DNA of 64,000 nucleotides from NCBI RefSeq assembly GCF_900111685.1, contig NZ_FOHX01000019.1, positions 134,124 through 198,123 on the forward strand, read 5' to 3'. A program made the position numbers and the translations under genes. The notes under the pieces were generated by a model, which was not told the origin of the DNA, did not search any database, and saw nothing but the letters and a program-made list of their open reading frames with translations. Of the stretch, positions 19,733-28,432 are shown piece after piece. The stretch comes from Nonomuraea wenchangensis. Its GTDB lineage: Bacteria; Actinomycetota; Actinomycetes; Streptosporangiales; Streptosporangiaceae. Each line of letters opens with the position of its first letter. Position 1 is the first letter of the stretch.

Positions 19733-21283
19733 GTGCGCCGACACCGACGAGATCCCCGGGAGAGCACCCCGCCCGACGACGTGTTCCAGGAGATGGTGAC
19801 GGCGGCCCGCGAGCTGCTGGCCGTGCGCACGCCGCTCGACGCGGAGCTGATGGTCTCCGACATGATCGGGGCCTGGTGGGGCAGACGGGTCCGGGGCGGC
19901 GACGTGGAGCAGGTGCTCGGCGAAGGGCTGGTCGACTACGCCGCCAAGGCCGGCACCCCGGCCTCGCTGACGTTGCTGATCTGCCTCGCCTATCTCGGCA
20001 CCGCCCGCCAGGGGGCCAAGGCCGAGGGCGCGGCGCTGGCCATGATGGAGTCGGGCGTGGCGCGGCCCGGCTGGGCCGACAAGGTGGGCGCGGTCAAACC
20101 GGCCGGCTGCTACGTCTCCCGCGACGCCTACGGCGACCAGGACACCGTCATCTGCACCTTCGCCTACCGCTGGAACGAGGCATCCCACCCGACCGACCGG
20201 CACGCGCTGGTGCTGGTCGTCGACTACAACATGAGCGGCATGGCCCGCGACGCCTGGGTGTCCTCCCAGGTCGACAAGCTGCTGGAGCAGGCGAGGGCCG
20301 AGGCGGCGGGCAACCCGATGCTGCTGTTCGAGGAGATCCAGCCCGAGCAGGCCAGGGCGCTGCTGGAGTCGGCGATGAAGGCCACCAGGGAGCCCAAGAC
20401 GCCCCCGCCGGTGAGCGACAGCTACAGCGCCTACCACGCCTTCGCCCGCGCCCGGCTGAAGGCGCTGCCCCCGGGACGCAAGCGCCCGGCGCCGCTGCAC
20501 ATCGAGGCCCCCTACAGCAGGGAGCGGCGGGCCATGCTGGCGGCCGAGTTCCTGGCCTCCGACGCGGCCGAGCACCTGTCCGACCCCTCGGCGGCCTCGC
20601 GCTGCGCCGACCACATCATCGACTACGGCTGCGAGCAGGACTTCAACCGGCCGCTGCGGGTCAGCCCGACCAAGTGCGAGACGTTCCTGCTCGACTGGCT
20701 GCCCCGCAAGGTCATGCTGAGCGCGGCCGAGCAGGACGCCATGCCGCACGTGCTGTCGGCGTGGGTGCGCTTCGCCGCGCTCCGCACGGGCCTGCCTGAG
20801 CAGGGGCTGCGGGCCACGCTCGACGCCGTGTGGGAGGCGACGGGCAAGTTCCCCGTGGCCTACCGCGATCCGACCTCGTTCGGGCTAGACCGGCCGCTGC
20901 TGGAGCGGCTGCTGCCGGACGGCGATCTGTCGGCGCTGGCCAGGCGCGCCTTCGCGTTCCCCTATCTCCAGGGCGTGCACAACGGCATCGACCTCGACCG
21001 GCTCAACCCGTCCGACGAGGCCGACCGGCGCACGCTGCTGGAGATCGACCACGGCGGCGCGATCGACCAGGAGCACCTGGCCTGGCACGAGGAGATCGCC
21101 ACCCGGCTGTGGGAGGGCGACCCGCCGCAGCTCTGGGAGGCCGCCCAGCGCCTGCTCGACCTCGGCCACGACCGGCACGACGTGCTGCACGTGCTCATCG
21201 AGATCGCCGAGCGGATCGGCGGCGACCCCGACGAGCTCGCCGCCGCCCTCGACGACATCGCCGACATCCCGGACGAGATCTGA
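19733..21283 (+). CDS. Conserved actinobacterial-type protein of unknown function
   Basis: A 516-residue soluble protein with no membrane segment. The N-terminal half has helical blocks (DDVFQEMVTAARELLAVRT, GLVDYAAKAGTPASL). The centre contains CTFAYRWNEA and VLVVDYNMSGMARDAWVS. The C-terminus (WHEEIATRLWEGDPPQLWE, then RLLDLGHDRHDVLHVLIEI) faintly resembles DUF1841-like ends. Histidine/acid clusters might bind a metal, but no known active site is evident. The start is a GTG behind GAGAGTGAGG. Proteins of this kind occur near the primary sigma gene in related genomes as far as I recall, but no function is known. Confidence 0.8.
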   Translation: MRRHRRDPRESTPPDDVFQEMVTAARELLAVRTPLDAELMVSDMIGAWWGRRVRGGDVEQVLGEGLVDYAAKAGTPASLTLLICLAYLGTARQGAKAEGAALAMMESGVARPGWADKVGAVKPAGCYVSRDAYGDQDTVICTFAYRWNEASHPTDRHALVLVVDYNMSGMARDAWVSSQVDKLLEQARAEAAGNPMLLFEEIQPEQARALLESAMKATREPKTPPPVSDSYSAYHAFARARLKALPPGRKRPAPLHIEAPYSRERRAMLAAEFLASDAAEHLSDPSAASRCADHIIDYGCEQDFNRPLRVSPTKCETFLLDWLPRKVMLSAAEQDAMPHVLSAWVRFAALRTGLPEQGLRATLDAVWEATGKFPVAYRDPTSFGLDRPLLERLLPDGDLSALARRAFAFPYLQGVHNGIDLDRLNPSDEADRRTLLEIDHGGAIDQEHLAWHEEIATRLWEGDPPQLWEAAQRLLDLGHDRHDVLHVLIEIAERIGGDPDELAAALDDIADIPDEI

Positions 21284-21345
21284 CATACAGCGACCGCGTC
21301 CGCGTTCGGCCCGCCGGAGCAGCGACGACTTAGCATGATGGTGTC

Positions 21346-22101
21346 ATGGTGATTGACCTCAACGCCGATCTCGGCGAGAGCTTCGGGATCTGGCGGCTCG
21401 GCGACGACCTCGCGCTCCTCGACGTCGTCACGAGCGCCAACGTGGCCTGCGGCTTCCACGCGGGCGACCCGGTGACGATCAGGCGCACCTGCGCGGCGGC
21501 CGTCGACCGGGGCGTGGCGATCGGCGCCCAGGTGTCCTACCGCGACCTCGCGGGCTTCGGCCGCCGGGCCATGGACGTCGAGCCCGAGGAGCTGTGCGCG
21601 GAGGTCCTCTACCAGCTCGCGGCGGTGGACGGCATCGCGCGGGCGATGGGCGGGCGGGTGTCGTACGTCAAGCCGCACGGCGCGCTCTACAACCGCGTCG
21701 TGCGCGACCGCGAGCAGGCGGCCGCCGTGATCGACGCGGTGGCCGACTACGACGTCACGCTGCCGGTGCTCACGCTGCCCGGCTCGGTCGTGCACGAGGT
21801 GGCCGCCGCGGCGGGCGTGCCGACGGTGAGCGAGGCGTTCGCCGACCGGGCGTACACACCTGAGGGGACGCTGGTGCCGCGCGGGCAGGAGGGCGCGGTG
21901 GTCCACGACCCGGCGGAGGTGGCCGCGCGGGCCCTGGAGATGGCGGTCAAGGGCGCGGTGACGGCCGTCGACGGCAGCTCCGTGCCGATCTCAGCGCGCT
22001 CGATCTGCGTCCACGGCGACACGCAGGGCGCCGTCCGCCTGGCGCAGGAGGTGCGGGACGGCCTGCTGGCGGCCGGGGTGGTCCTGCAGGCGTTCACATG
22101 A
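21346..22101 (+). CDS. pxpA: 5-oxoprolinase subunit A (LamB/YcsF family)
   Basis: A 251-residue LamB/YcsF protein starting IDLNADLGESFGIW, with ANVACGFHAGDP and VSYVKPHGALYN, which hold the conserved histidine and acid residues of the family. PxpA with PxpB and PxpC hydrolyses 5-oxoproline (pyroglutamate) to glutamate with ATP, removing a product of spontaneous glutamine damage. It is the first gene of a tight three-gene operon; its stop overlaps the pxpB start in ATGA. No clear ribosome site is visible. Confidence 0.95.
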   Translation: MVIDLNADLGESFGIWRLGDDLALLDVVTSANVACGFHAGDPVTIRRTCAAAVDRGVAIGAQVSYRDLAGFGRRAMDVEPEELCAEVLYQLAAVDGIARAMGGRVSYVKPHGALYNRVVRDREQAAAVIDAVADYDVTLPVLTLPGSVVHEVAAAAGVPTVSEAFADRAYTPEGTLVPRGQEGAVVHDPAEVAARALEMAVKGAVTAVDGSSVPISARSICVHGDTQGAVRLAQEVRDGLLAAGVVLQAFT

Positions 22102-22733
22102 TCCGCCCGCACATGATCCGGCCGGCGGGCGAGCACGGGCTGCTGGTCGAGACGGGCTCGCTGGAGCTGTCGCACCGCGTGGACGCCGCACTGCGGCGCG
22201 AGCGGCCCGACCGGGTCGTGGAGATCGTCCCCGGGCCCGGCACCGTGCTGGTGGTGGCCCCCGGCGGCGACCGCGAACGGCTGCGCGAGCGCCTCGCCGA
22301 CGTGCTGGCCAGGGAACGTGACAGGACGCCTGACGCCGGGCCGGCCGGCGCGGCGCCGGTGGTGACCGTCCCCGTGGTCTACGACGGCGCCGACCTGGAG
22401 CCGGTGGCGGAGCTGGCGGGCGTCGGCGTGGACGAGGTGATCGCCCGGCACACGGGGTGCGAGCTGGTGGTGGGATGGCTGGGGTTCGCGCCGGGGTTCG
22501 CGTACCTCACGGGGCTGGACCCGGTGCTGCACGTGCCCCGGCTGGGCACGCCGCGCACCTCGGTGCCCGCCGGGTCCGTGGCGGTCGCCGGGCCCTACTC
22601 CGCGGTCTACCCGAGCGCGTCCCCGGGCGGCTGGCGGCTGCTCGGGCACACGACCCTGCGGGTGTGGGACGTGGCTGCCGATCCGCCGTCGCCGTTCCGT
22701 CCGGGGACACGGGTACGGTTCGAGCCCGCATGA
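22098..22733 (+). CDS. pxpB: 5-oxoprolinase subunit B (KipI-like)
   Basis: A 211-residue protein of the KipI/allophanate hydrolase subunit 1 family. Conserved parts include VVTVPVVYDGADLEPVAEL, WLGFAPGFAYLTGLD, LHVPRL and the closing PGGWRLLGHT. It forms a complex with PxpC. A second in-frame ATG (22113) would remove five residues. ATGA overlaps on both sides imply translational coupling. Confidence 0.95.
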   Translation: MIRPHMIRPAGEHGLLVETGSLELSHRVDAALRRERPDRVVEIVPGPGTVLVVAPGGDRERLRERLADVLARERDRTPDAGPAGAAPVVTVPVVYDGADLEPVAELAGVGVDEVIARHTGCELVVGWLGFAPGFAYLTGLDPVLHVPRLGTPRTSVPAGSVAVAGPYSAVYPSASPGGWRLLGHTTLRVWDVAADPPSPFRPGTRVRFEPA

Positions 22734-23578
22734 TCGAGGTGATCGCGCCCGGCCCGTACGCGACCGTCCAGGACCTCGGCCGGCCCGGCTTCGCCCACCT
22801 GGGCGTGCCTGGCTCCGGGGCGGCCGACGCGGCGAGCATGAGGCTGGCGAACCGCCTGGTGGGCAACCCCGAGGGGCTGGCGGGCATCGAGCTGACCTTC
22901 GGCTCGGCGCGGCTGCGCTTCCTCATCGGCGCGTGGGCGGCGCTGGCGGGCGCGCCGGTGCCGGCGGGGCCGGTGCGCGGGGCGGGCATGGGGGCGCCGT
23001 TCTGGGTGCCGGCGGGGGCGGAGCTGCGGCTGGGGGCGCCCTCGCGGGGGCTGCGGACGTACCTGGCGGTGCGGGGCGGGATCGCGGTGCCGCCGGTGCT
23101 GGGCAGCCGGTCCACCGACTCGCTGTCGGGGCTCGGCCCCGAGCCGCTGCGCGCGGGCACGCGGCTGCCCGTGGGGCCCGCCGAGGGCGGGCTCGTGGCG
23201 GACTACGCGCCGCTGCCGGAGCTCGGGCCGGCCGTGCTGCGGGTGCTGCCGGGGCCGCGGGACGACTGGTTCGTCCCGGCGGCGCTGGCTGAGCTGTGCG
23301 CGGCCCCGTACGTCGTGACGCAGGACAGCAACCGGGTCGGCGTGCGGCTGCGCGGCCCGGAGCTGGTGCGGGCGAGGCAGGGCGAGCTGCCGAGCGAGGG
23401 AATGGTGACGGGGGCGGTCCAGGTGCCGCCGAGCGGGCAGCCGATCGTCTTCCTCGCCGACCATCCGCCGACCGGCGGCTATCCGGTGATCGCCGTGCTG
23501 CGCGCGGCCGACCTGGCGGTGGCCGCGCAGCTCCGTCCGGGCGACGAGGTGCGTTTCACCCTGCAGCGCTCGCGCTGA
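22730..23578 (+). CDS. pxpC: 5-oxoprolinase subunit C (KipA-like)
   Basis: A 282-residue protein of the KipA/biotin-dependent carboxyltransferase-like family. It begins IEVIAPGPYATVQDLGRPG and contains GVPGSGAADAASMRLANRLVGN and, later, QDSNRVGVRLRG and GQPIVFLADHPPTGGYP. It completes the PxpABC 5-oxoprolinase. The ATG at 22730 overlaps the pxpB stop; a longer in-frame extension upstream lies inside pxpB and is not real. It ends 9 bp from the convergent phzF-like gene. Confidence 0.95.
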   Translation: MIEVIAPGPYATVQDLGRPGFAHLGVPGSGAADAASMRLANRLVGNPEGLAGIELTFGSARLRFLIGAWAALAGAPVPAGPVRGAGMGAPFWVPAGAELRLGAPSRGLRTYLAVRGGIAVPPVLGSRSTDSLSGLGPEPLRAGTRLPVGPAEGGLVADYAPLPELGPAVLRVLPGPRDDWFVPAALAELCAAPYVVTQDSNRVGVRLRGPELVRARQGELPSEGMVTGAVQVPPSGQPIVFLADHPPTGGYPVIAVLRAADLAVAAQLRPGDEVRFTLQRSR

Positions 23579-23587
23579 GGCGGCCGG

Positions 23588-24418
23588 TCACAGCTCGATG
23601 CGGCCGGTGACGCAGGTGACGGTCGATCCGCCGACCCACACGTTCCCGCTGTCGTCGGTCGCGATCCGCACCCGTCCGGCGCGGCCGATGGCGGTGCCCT
23701 GGGCGGCGACGTACGGGGCCGTGGCGCGGCCGGTGCGCAGCAGCCACTGGGCCAGCGAGGCGTTGAGGCTGCCGGTGACCGGGTCCTCGACGGTGGCGCC
23801 CTGGAGCGGGAAGAAGGCGCGCACCTCGTACGCGAGGTCCGACCCCGCCGGGTACGGCCCCGCCACGCCCACGTCGCACGGCACGGTCCCGGGCCGCAGC
23901 GCGAGCACCGACTCGGCGTCGGCGAGCAGCAGCGCCACCCAGCCGGGGCCGTTGTCGGCCCACTCGGCGTCCACGACGGCGTCCCTGGGGATGCCGAGGG
24001 CCTCGGCGAGGCTCGCCACCAGCGGCTCCTCCACGGGGCCTGAGCGGATCAGCGGCGGCGCCTGGAACGCCAGGCCGTCGCCGGTCCGCCGCACCCGTAC
24101 GAGCCCCGCCCCGCACTCCTGGACGATCTCGCCGGGGTCGCGCGGCGTGCCCCCGGCCTCCAGCCAGGCGTGGCAGGTGCCGAGCGTGGGGTGCCCGGCG
24201 AAGGGCAGCTCCTGGGAGGGGGTGAAGATCCGTACCCGGTAGTCGGCCTCGGGGCTGGTGGGCGGCAGGACGAAGGTGGTCTCGGACAGGTTGGTCCAGG
24301 CGGCGAGGCGCCGCATCTCCTCGGTGCCGAGCCCGTCGGCCTCCAGCACGACCGCGAGCGCGTTGCCGAGGTAGGGGGTGGCGGTGAACACGTCGACCTG
24401 GGTGAAGGCGCGCAACAT
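23588..24418 (-). CDS. PhzF-family isomerase/epimerase
   Basis: A 276-residue protein with the two-lobed DAP-epimerase-like PhzF fold. It shows the conserved E46 in NLSETTFV (general acid/base), ELPFAGHPTLG, and DPVTGSLN near the C-terminus. PhzF in phenazine makers isomerises DHHA. No phenazine genes are present here, so this is one of the many stand-alone homologues of unknown substrate. It is divergent from sthA with only a 60-bp gap. Confidence 0.92.
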   Translation of the reverse strand: MLRAFTQVDVFTATPYLGNALAVVLEADGLGTEEMRRLAAWTNLSETTFVLPPTSPEADYRVRIFTPSQELPFAGHPTLGTCHAWLEAGGTPRDPGEIVQECGAGLVRVRRTGDGLAFQAPPLIRSGPVEEPLVASLAEALGIPRDAVVDAEWADNGPGWVALLLADAESVLALRPGTVPCDVGVAGPYPAGSDLAYEVRAFFPLQGATVEDPVTGSLNASLAQWLLRTGRATAPYVAAQGTAIGRAGRVRIATDDSGNVWVGGSTVTCVTGRIEL

Positions 24419-24478
24419 ACTCCGGAGTCTGACAGACGGGGCTTTCCGCGCGGTGGCGCGGACCGCACACTGTACGTT

Positions 24479-25891
24479 GTGGCGGACTTTGACGTAGTCG
24501 TCCTGGGCTCCGGGCCCGGCGGACAGAAGGCCGCGATCGCCGCGGCGAAGCTCGGCCGGCGCGTCGCCGTGATCGAGAAACGGCACATGATCGGCGGCGT
24601 GTGCATCAACACGGGCACGATCCCCTCCAAGACGCTGCGCGAGGCGGTGCTCTACCTCACCGGGCTCAACCAGCGCGAGCTGTACGGCGCCAGCTACCGC
24701 GTCAAGGACGAGATCACGGTCACCGACCTCGGCATGCGCACGCAGCACGTGATCGGCCGCGAGATCCAGGTGATCCGCAGCCAGCTCGCCCGCAACCACG
24801 TGACGGTGCTGCACGGCACCGGCCGCTTCCTCGACCCGCACACGATCGGCGTGTCCGGCGACGACGACGGCGCCGAGATGAAGATCACCGCCGACCGGAT
24901 CGTGATCGCCACCGGCACCTCGCCTGCCCGGCCGGACAGCGTGGAGTTCGACGACCGTACGGTGATCGACTCCGACGCGATCCTGCGGCTGGAGCGGGTG
25001 CCGGAGACGCTGGTCGTCGTCGGGGCGGGCGTGATCGGCATCGAGTACGCCTCCATGTTCGCCGCACTCGGCACGAAGGTGACGGTGGTGGAGCGGCGCG
25101 AGCGCATGCTGGAGTTCTGCGACCTGGAGATCGTCGAGGCGCTGAAGTACCACCTGCGCGACCTGGCGGTCACCTTCAGGTTCGGCGAGAACGTGGCGGC
25201 CGTCGAGCGGCGCGGCAGCGGCGCGCTGACCGTGCTGGAGAGCGGGAAGAGGATCCCCGCCGACTGCGTGATGTACTCGGCCGGCCGCCAGGGCAAGACC
25301 GCCGAGCTGTGCCTGGAGGCCGCGGGTCTGGCGGCCGACCGGCGCGGCCGGATCGAGGTGGACGACAACTACGCCACCGCCGTCCCGCACATCTACGCCG
25401 TGGGCGACGTGATCGGCTTCCCCGCGCTCGCGGCGACCTCGATGGAGCAGGGCCGGGTGGCCGCCCAGCACGCCTGCGGCGAGCCGGTCGAGGAGCTGGC
25501 CGAGCTGACGCCCATCGGCATCTACACGATCCCGGAGATCAGCTTCGTCGGGAAGTCGGAGGACGAGCTGACGCGGGAGAAGGTGCCGTTCGAGGTGGGC
25601 GTCTCGCGCTACCGGGAGCTGGCCAGGGGGCAGATCATCGGCGACTCGTACGGCATGCTCAAGCTGCTGGTGTCCTCGGAGGACCGGCGGCTGCTGGGCG
25701 TGCACGTGTTCGGCACGGGGGCGACCGAGCTGGTGCACATCGGGCAGACCGTCATGGGATGCGGCGGCACCGTGGACTACCTGGTGAACGCGGTGTTCAA
25801 CTATCCGACGCTGGCGGAGTCGTACAAGGTGGCGGCCCTGGACGCGATGAACAAGATGCGGGTGGTGGCCCGCCTCACCGCGGAGATGTGA
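24479..25891 (+). CDS. sthA: Soluble pyridine nucleotide transhydrogenase (SthA type)
   Basis: A 470-residue flavoprotein disulfide reductase family member. It starts with an FAD-binding GSGPGG fingerprint, has a second Rossmann fingerprint (VVGAGVIGIEYASMFAALG) and ends with the dimerisation domain. The redox CxxxxC is C-INTG-T here (C42 kept, T47 in place of the second cysteine), followed by TIPSKTLR. That loss of the disulfide is the mark of SthA, which balances NADPH and NADH. The GTG at 24479 is chosen because the conserved ADFDVVVLGSG begins there; no ribosome site is visible in the short divergent gap. Confidence 0.92.
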   Translation: MADFDVVVLGSGPGGQKAAIAAAKLGRRVAVIEKRHMIGGVCINTGTIPSKTLREAVLYLTGLNQRELYGASYRVKDEITVTDLGMRTQHVIGREIQVIRSQLARNHVTVLHGTGRFLDPHTIGVSGDDDGAEMKITADRIVIATGTSPARPDSVEFDDRTVIDSDAILRLERVPETLVVVGAGVIGIEYASMFAALGTKVTVVERRERMLEFCDLEIVEALKYHLRDLAVTFRFGENVAAVERRGSGALTVLESGKRIPADCVMYSAGRQGKTAELCLEAAGLAADRRGRIEVDDNYATAVPHIYAVGDVIGFPALAATSMEQGRVAAQHACGEPVEELAELTPIGIYTIPEISFVGKSEDELTREKVPFEVGVSRYRELARGQIIGDSYGMLKLLVSSEDRRLLGVHVFGTGATELVHIGQTVMGCGGTVDYLVNAVFNYPTLAESYKVAALDAMNKMRVVARLTAEM

Positions 25892-25900
25892 CCCCGGCCC

Positions 25901-26644
25901 TCACTCGTCGGAGGTGCGCCTGCTCCTGGCGGCGGGCTTCTTGCGCCCGGCGACCAGCGTGTCGCCCGGGGTGGGCGCCGGCTCCTCGGAGCGCTTGGGC
26001 GCGGTGGCGCGCGGGCGCGGGTGCGGCGCGGTGTCCTCGGTGGCGGGGCTCTCCGCGGGCGGGGTCTCGGAGGGGGTCTCGGGCCGGGCGGCCTGCTGCC
26101 CCTCGGCGGTGGCGCGGGACTCCCCGGCCTCGCCGGCGGGCCGCGCCGGGGCGTCCGGGTCGCGGAAGGACGCGATGACCCGCTCGGCGTCGTGGTCGGC
26201 GGCGAACTCGTCGGCCGCAGCCGCCTCCCGCCGCCGGATGACCACCATGTGGTCGACCGACGCCCGCCCGGCCCCCACCACGGCCAGCAGCAGCGACGCC
26301 GCGCCGAGCAGGATGATCTCATTCATGGTGATCGGGTTGAGCGGCGGCGCGACGAGGAAGACCGCCAGCGCCTCGGCGAAGAGGAACAGGCCGGTGACGG
26401 AGACCGCGAGCCCGGCGATCAGCAGGGCCCCGCCGATGAGCTCGGCGAGCATCGTGACCGTGGCCCATGCCTGTGGCGCGGGCGCGCCCTGCTCCAGGAA
26501 CTTGGAGCCGGTGAGCTTGAGGCCGTCCTCCAGCTTGGCCCATCCGTTGGCGAAGAAGATCCCGCCCACGCACAGGCGGGCGACTAAGGCCGCGACATCA
26601 CGGGAGACCTGTTTCACGCTAGTTGACTGCCCGGTACGGGACAT
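25901..26644 (-). CDS. DoxX-family membrane protein with long charged tail
   Basis: A 247-residue protein with four membrane segments of the DoxX type in the first 135 residues (LCVGGIFFANGWAKL, TVTMLAELIGGALLIAGLA, LFLFAEALAVFLVAPPL, ILLGAASLLLAVVGAG). A hydrophilic C-terminal tail of about 110 residues follows, rich in Pro, Ala, Glu and Arg. DoxX-like proteins take part in membrane redox or sulfur metabolism, but the role is unclear. The ATG at 26644 has GAGG six bases upstream. It lies 8 bp after the MFS gene on the same strand, so the two are probably one transcript. Confidence 0.88.
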   Translation of the reverse strand: MSRTGQSTSVKQVSRDVAALVARLCVGGIFFANGWAKLEDGLKLTGSKFLEQGAPAPQAWATVTMLAELIGGALLIAGLAVSVTGLFLFAEALAVFLVAPPLNPITMNEIILLGAASLLLAVVGAGRASVDHMVVIRRREAAAADEFAADHDAERVIASFRDPDAPARPAGEAGESRATAEGQQAARPETPSETPPAESPATEDTAPHPRPRATAPKRSEEPAPTPGDTLVAGRKKPAARSRRTSDE

Positions 26645-26652
26645 GGCACACC

Positions 26653-28182
26653 TCAATCACGGCGGAGCAGCACGGCCACCGAGACGGCGGTCAGGCTCAG
26701 CAGGACGACGCTCACGACGACGGTCGTGTGCAGGGCGTTGACGAAGGCCCACCGGGCGGCGTCGAGCAGCGCGCCACCCGCGCTGCCGCCCACCTGGTGC
26801 GCCACGTGCGCGGCCGAGGCGAGGGACTGGCGGGCCTCGTCCATGCCGGCCGCGGACACCCCGGGCACGGCGGTCAGTGCGGGGGCGTAGGCGATGGCGG
26901 TGATGGTGCCGAGCACGGCGACGCCGAGGCCGGCGCCCAGCTCGTACGCGGTCTCCTCGATGGCCGCCGCCCCGCCCGCCCGGGACTCCGGTACGGCGGA
27001 CATGATGGTGTCGGAGGCGGCCAGCAGCGCCACCTGCACCCCGAACCCGATGCCGACGAAGCAGACGGCCAGCATCACGGGGTGTCCTTCGACGCCCCAG
27101 CCCAGCGTGGGGGTGAGGGCCAGCGCGACCAGCCCGAGCCCGCCGCTCATCGTGGCCCGCAGGCCGAGCCGCGGCAGGATGTGGGCCGCCGCGAGCCCGC
27201 CGCAGATCGCCGACAGCACCAGCGGCAGCATGCGCACGGCCGCGCGCACCGGGCTGTCGCCGAGCACGAGCTGCAGGTATTGGGCGAGCATGAGCTGGAG
27301 CCCGACCAGCGCGAAGACGCCGAGCAGCACCCCGGTGACGCCGGTGGTGAACTCACGCCGCCGGAACAGCCCGAGCTCCAGCAGCGGCACGGCCAGCCGC
27401 CGCTGCCGCCGGACGAAGGCGACGAGCAGCCCGGCTCCCGCCAGGAACACCAGCAGCGACGCCCACATCGGCATGAGGGTGCCCGAGCCCGCCTCCTTGA
27501 GCCCGAAGGCCAGCGCCAGGATGCCGGCGACCGACAGCGCCGCGCCGGCGGCGTCCCAGGGCCGGTCCCTGCGTACGGGCGAGTCGGGCAGCAGGCGGAT
27601 GGCGGCGGGCAGCAGCACGAGCAGGATCGGCACGTTGATCAGGAAGACCGCGCCCCACCAGAAGCCGACCAGCACCCCGCCGACGAGCGGCCCGACGGCG
27701 GCGCCTGCCGCGGCCACCGCGCTCCAGACGCCGAGCGCGATGGCCCGCTCGCGCCGGTCGGTGAAGACCTGGCGGATGAGCGAGAGCGTGGCCGGCATGA
27801 TCATCGCGCCGCCGACGCCGAGCAGCGCCCTGGCCAGGATCAGCGTCAGCGGCGTCGGGGCGAACGCGGCCCCTGCCGAGGCCAGGCCGAACAGTACGAA
27901 GCCACACAGGACCAGGCGTTTGCGTCCGTACTTGTCGCCGAGCGTGCCGAACATGATGAGCAGCGGCGCGACGACGAGCGAGTAGACGTCGATGATCCAC
28001 AGGAGCTGCACCGCGCTCGGTTCGAGCGCGGCGGTCAGCGCGGGCACCGCGATGTGCAGGACCGTCGCGTCCACCGTGATGAGCAGCAGCGCCAGGCAGA
28101 GCAGCGCCAGGACGGACCAGCGTCGCTCGCCCGGCCGGCTCGCGGAAGTCTTGACGAGCGGTGCGGCCTGTGTGACGGTCAT
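26653..28182 (-). CDS. MFS drug transporter, DHA2 (14-TM) family
   Basis: A 509-residue multidrug-exporter-like protein with about 14 hydrophobic segments. The motif A-type loop GTLGDKYGRKRL follows TM2 and motif C-like GVGGAMIMPATL lies further on. An early membrane Asp in LITVDATVLHIAVP is typical of proton-driven DHA2 exporters. The substrate is unknown. GGAGG precedes the ATG at 28182. It is the first gene of a two-gene unit with the DoxX gene. A 250-bp divergent gap with a perfect 12-bp palindrome lies upstream. Confidence 0.93.
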   Translation of the reverse strand: MTVTQAAPLVKTSASRPGERRWSVLALLCLALLLITVDATVLHIAVPALTAALEPSAVQLLWIIDVYSLVVAPLLIMFGTLGDKYGRKRLVLCGFVLFGLASAGAAFAPTPLTLILARALLGVGGAMIMPATLSLIRQVFTDRRERAIALGVWSAVAAAGAAVGPLVGGVLVGFWWGAVFLINVPILLVLLPAAIRLLPDSPVRRDRPWDAAGAALSVAGILALAFGLKEAGSGTLMPMWASLLVFLAGAGLLVAFVRRQRRLAVPLLELGLFRRREFTTGVTGVLLGVFALVGLQLMLAQYLQLVLGDSPVRAAVRMLPLVLSAICGGLAAAHILPRLGLRATMSGGLGLVALALTPTLGWGVEGHPVMLAVCFVGIGFGVQVALLAASDTIMSAVPESRAGGAAAIEETAYELGAGLGVAVLGTITAIAYAPALTAVPGVSAAGMDEARQSLASAAHVAHQVGGSAGGALLDAARWAFVNALHTTVVVSVVLLSLTAVSVAVLLRRD

Positions 28183-28372
28183 GGGCCTCCTTGCAGGCCG
28201 ATCCGCTGACAGGGCCCGCACGCGCAGGTGGTCGGCCGCTAGCGCGCCACGGTCTCGCGCCCGCCCCTCTAGGAAGGCGGCGCCCCGGCTCGTGCGCTCC
28301 GGCTTGCGTGGCAGCTTAGGCCATGGCACGCGCTTGTCATAGCGGTATCGCCTGATCCACGGTCTGGCGCAC

Positions 28373-28384
28373 CTCTCTAGAGAG
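28373..28384. promoter_or_regulatory. Perfect palindrome between MFS and TPR-fusion genes
   Basis: CTCTCTAGAGAG is a 12-bp perfect palindrome in the 250-bp gap between divergent genes, about 190 bp from the MFS start and 49 bp from the TPR gene start. It could be an operator for a MarR- or PadR-like repressor encoded elsewhere. Apart from this I see no other feature in the gap. Confidence 0.35.
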
Positions 28385-28432
28385 ATACAGCCATATGTCG
28401 GCATCTATCCAACGTCGGCGCCCCATCCGATC

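Noticed and set aside
22457..22730. Upstream extension of pxpC
   Set aside because: The extension lies wholly inside pxpB in another frame; the ATGA overlap gives the natural start.
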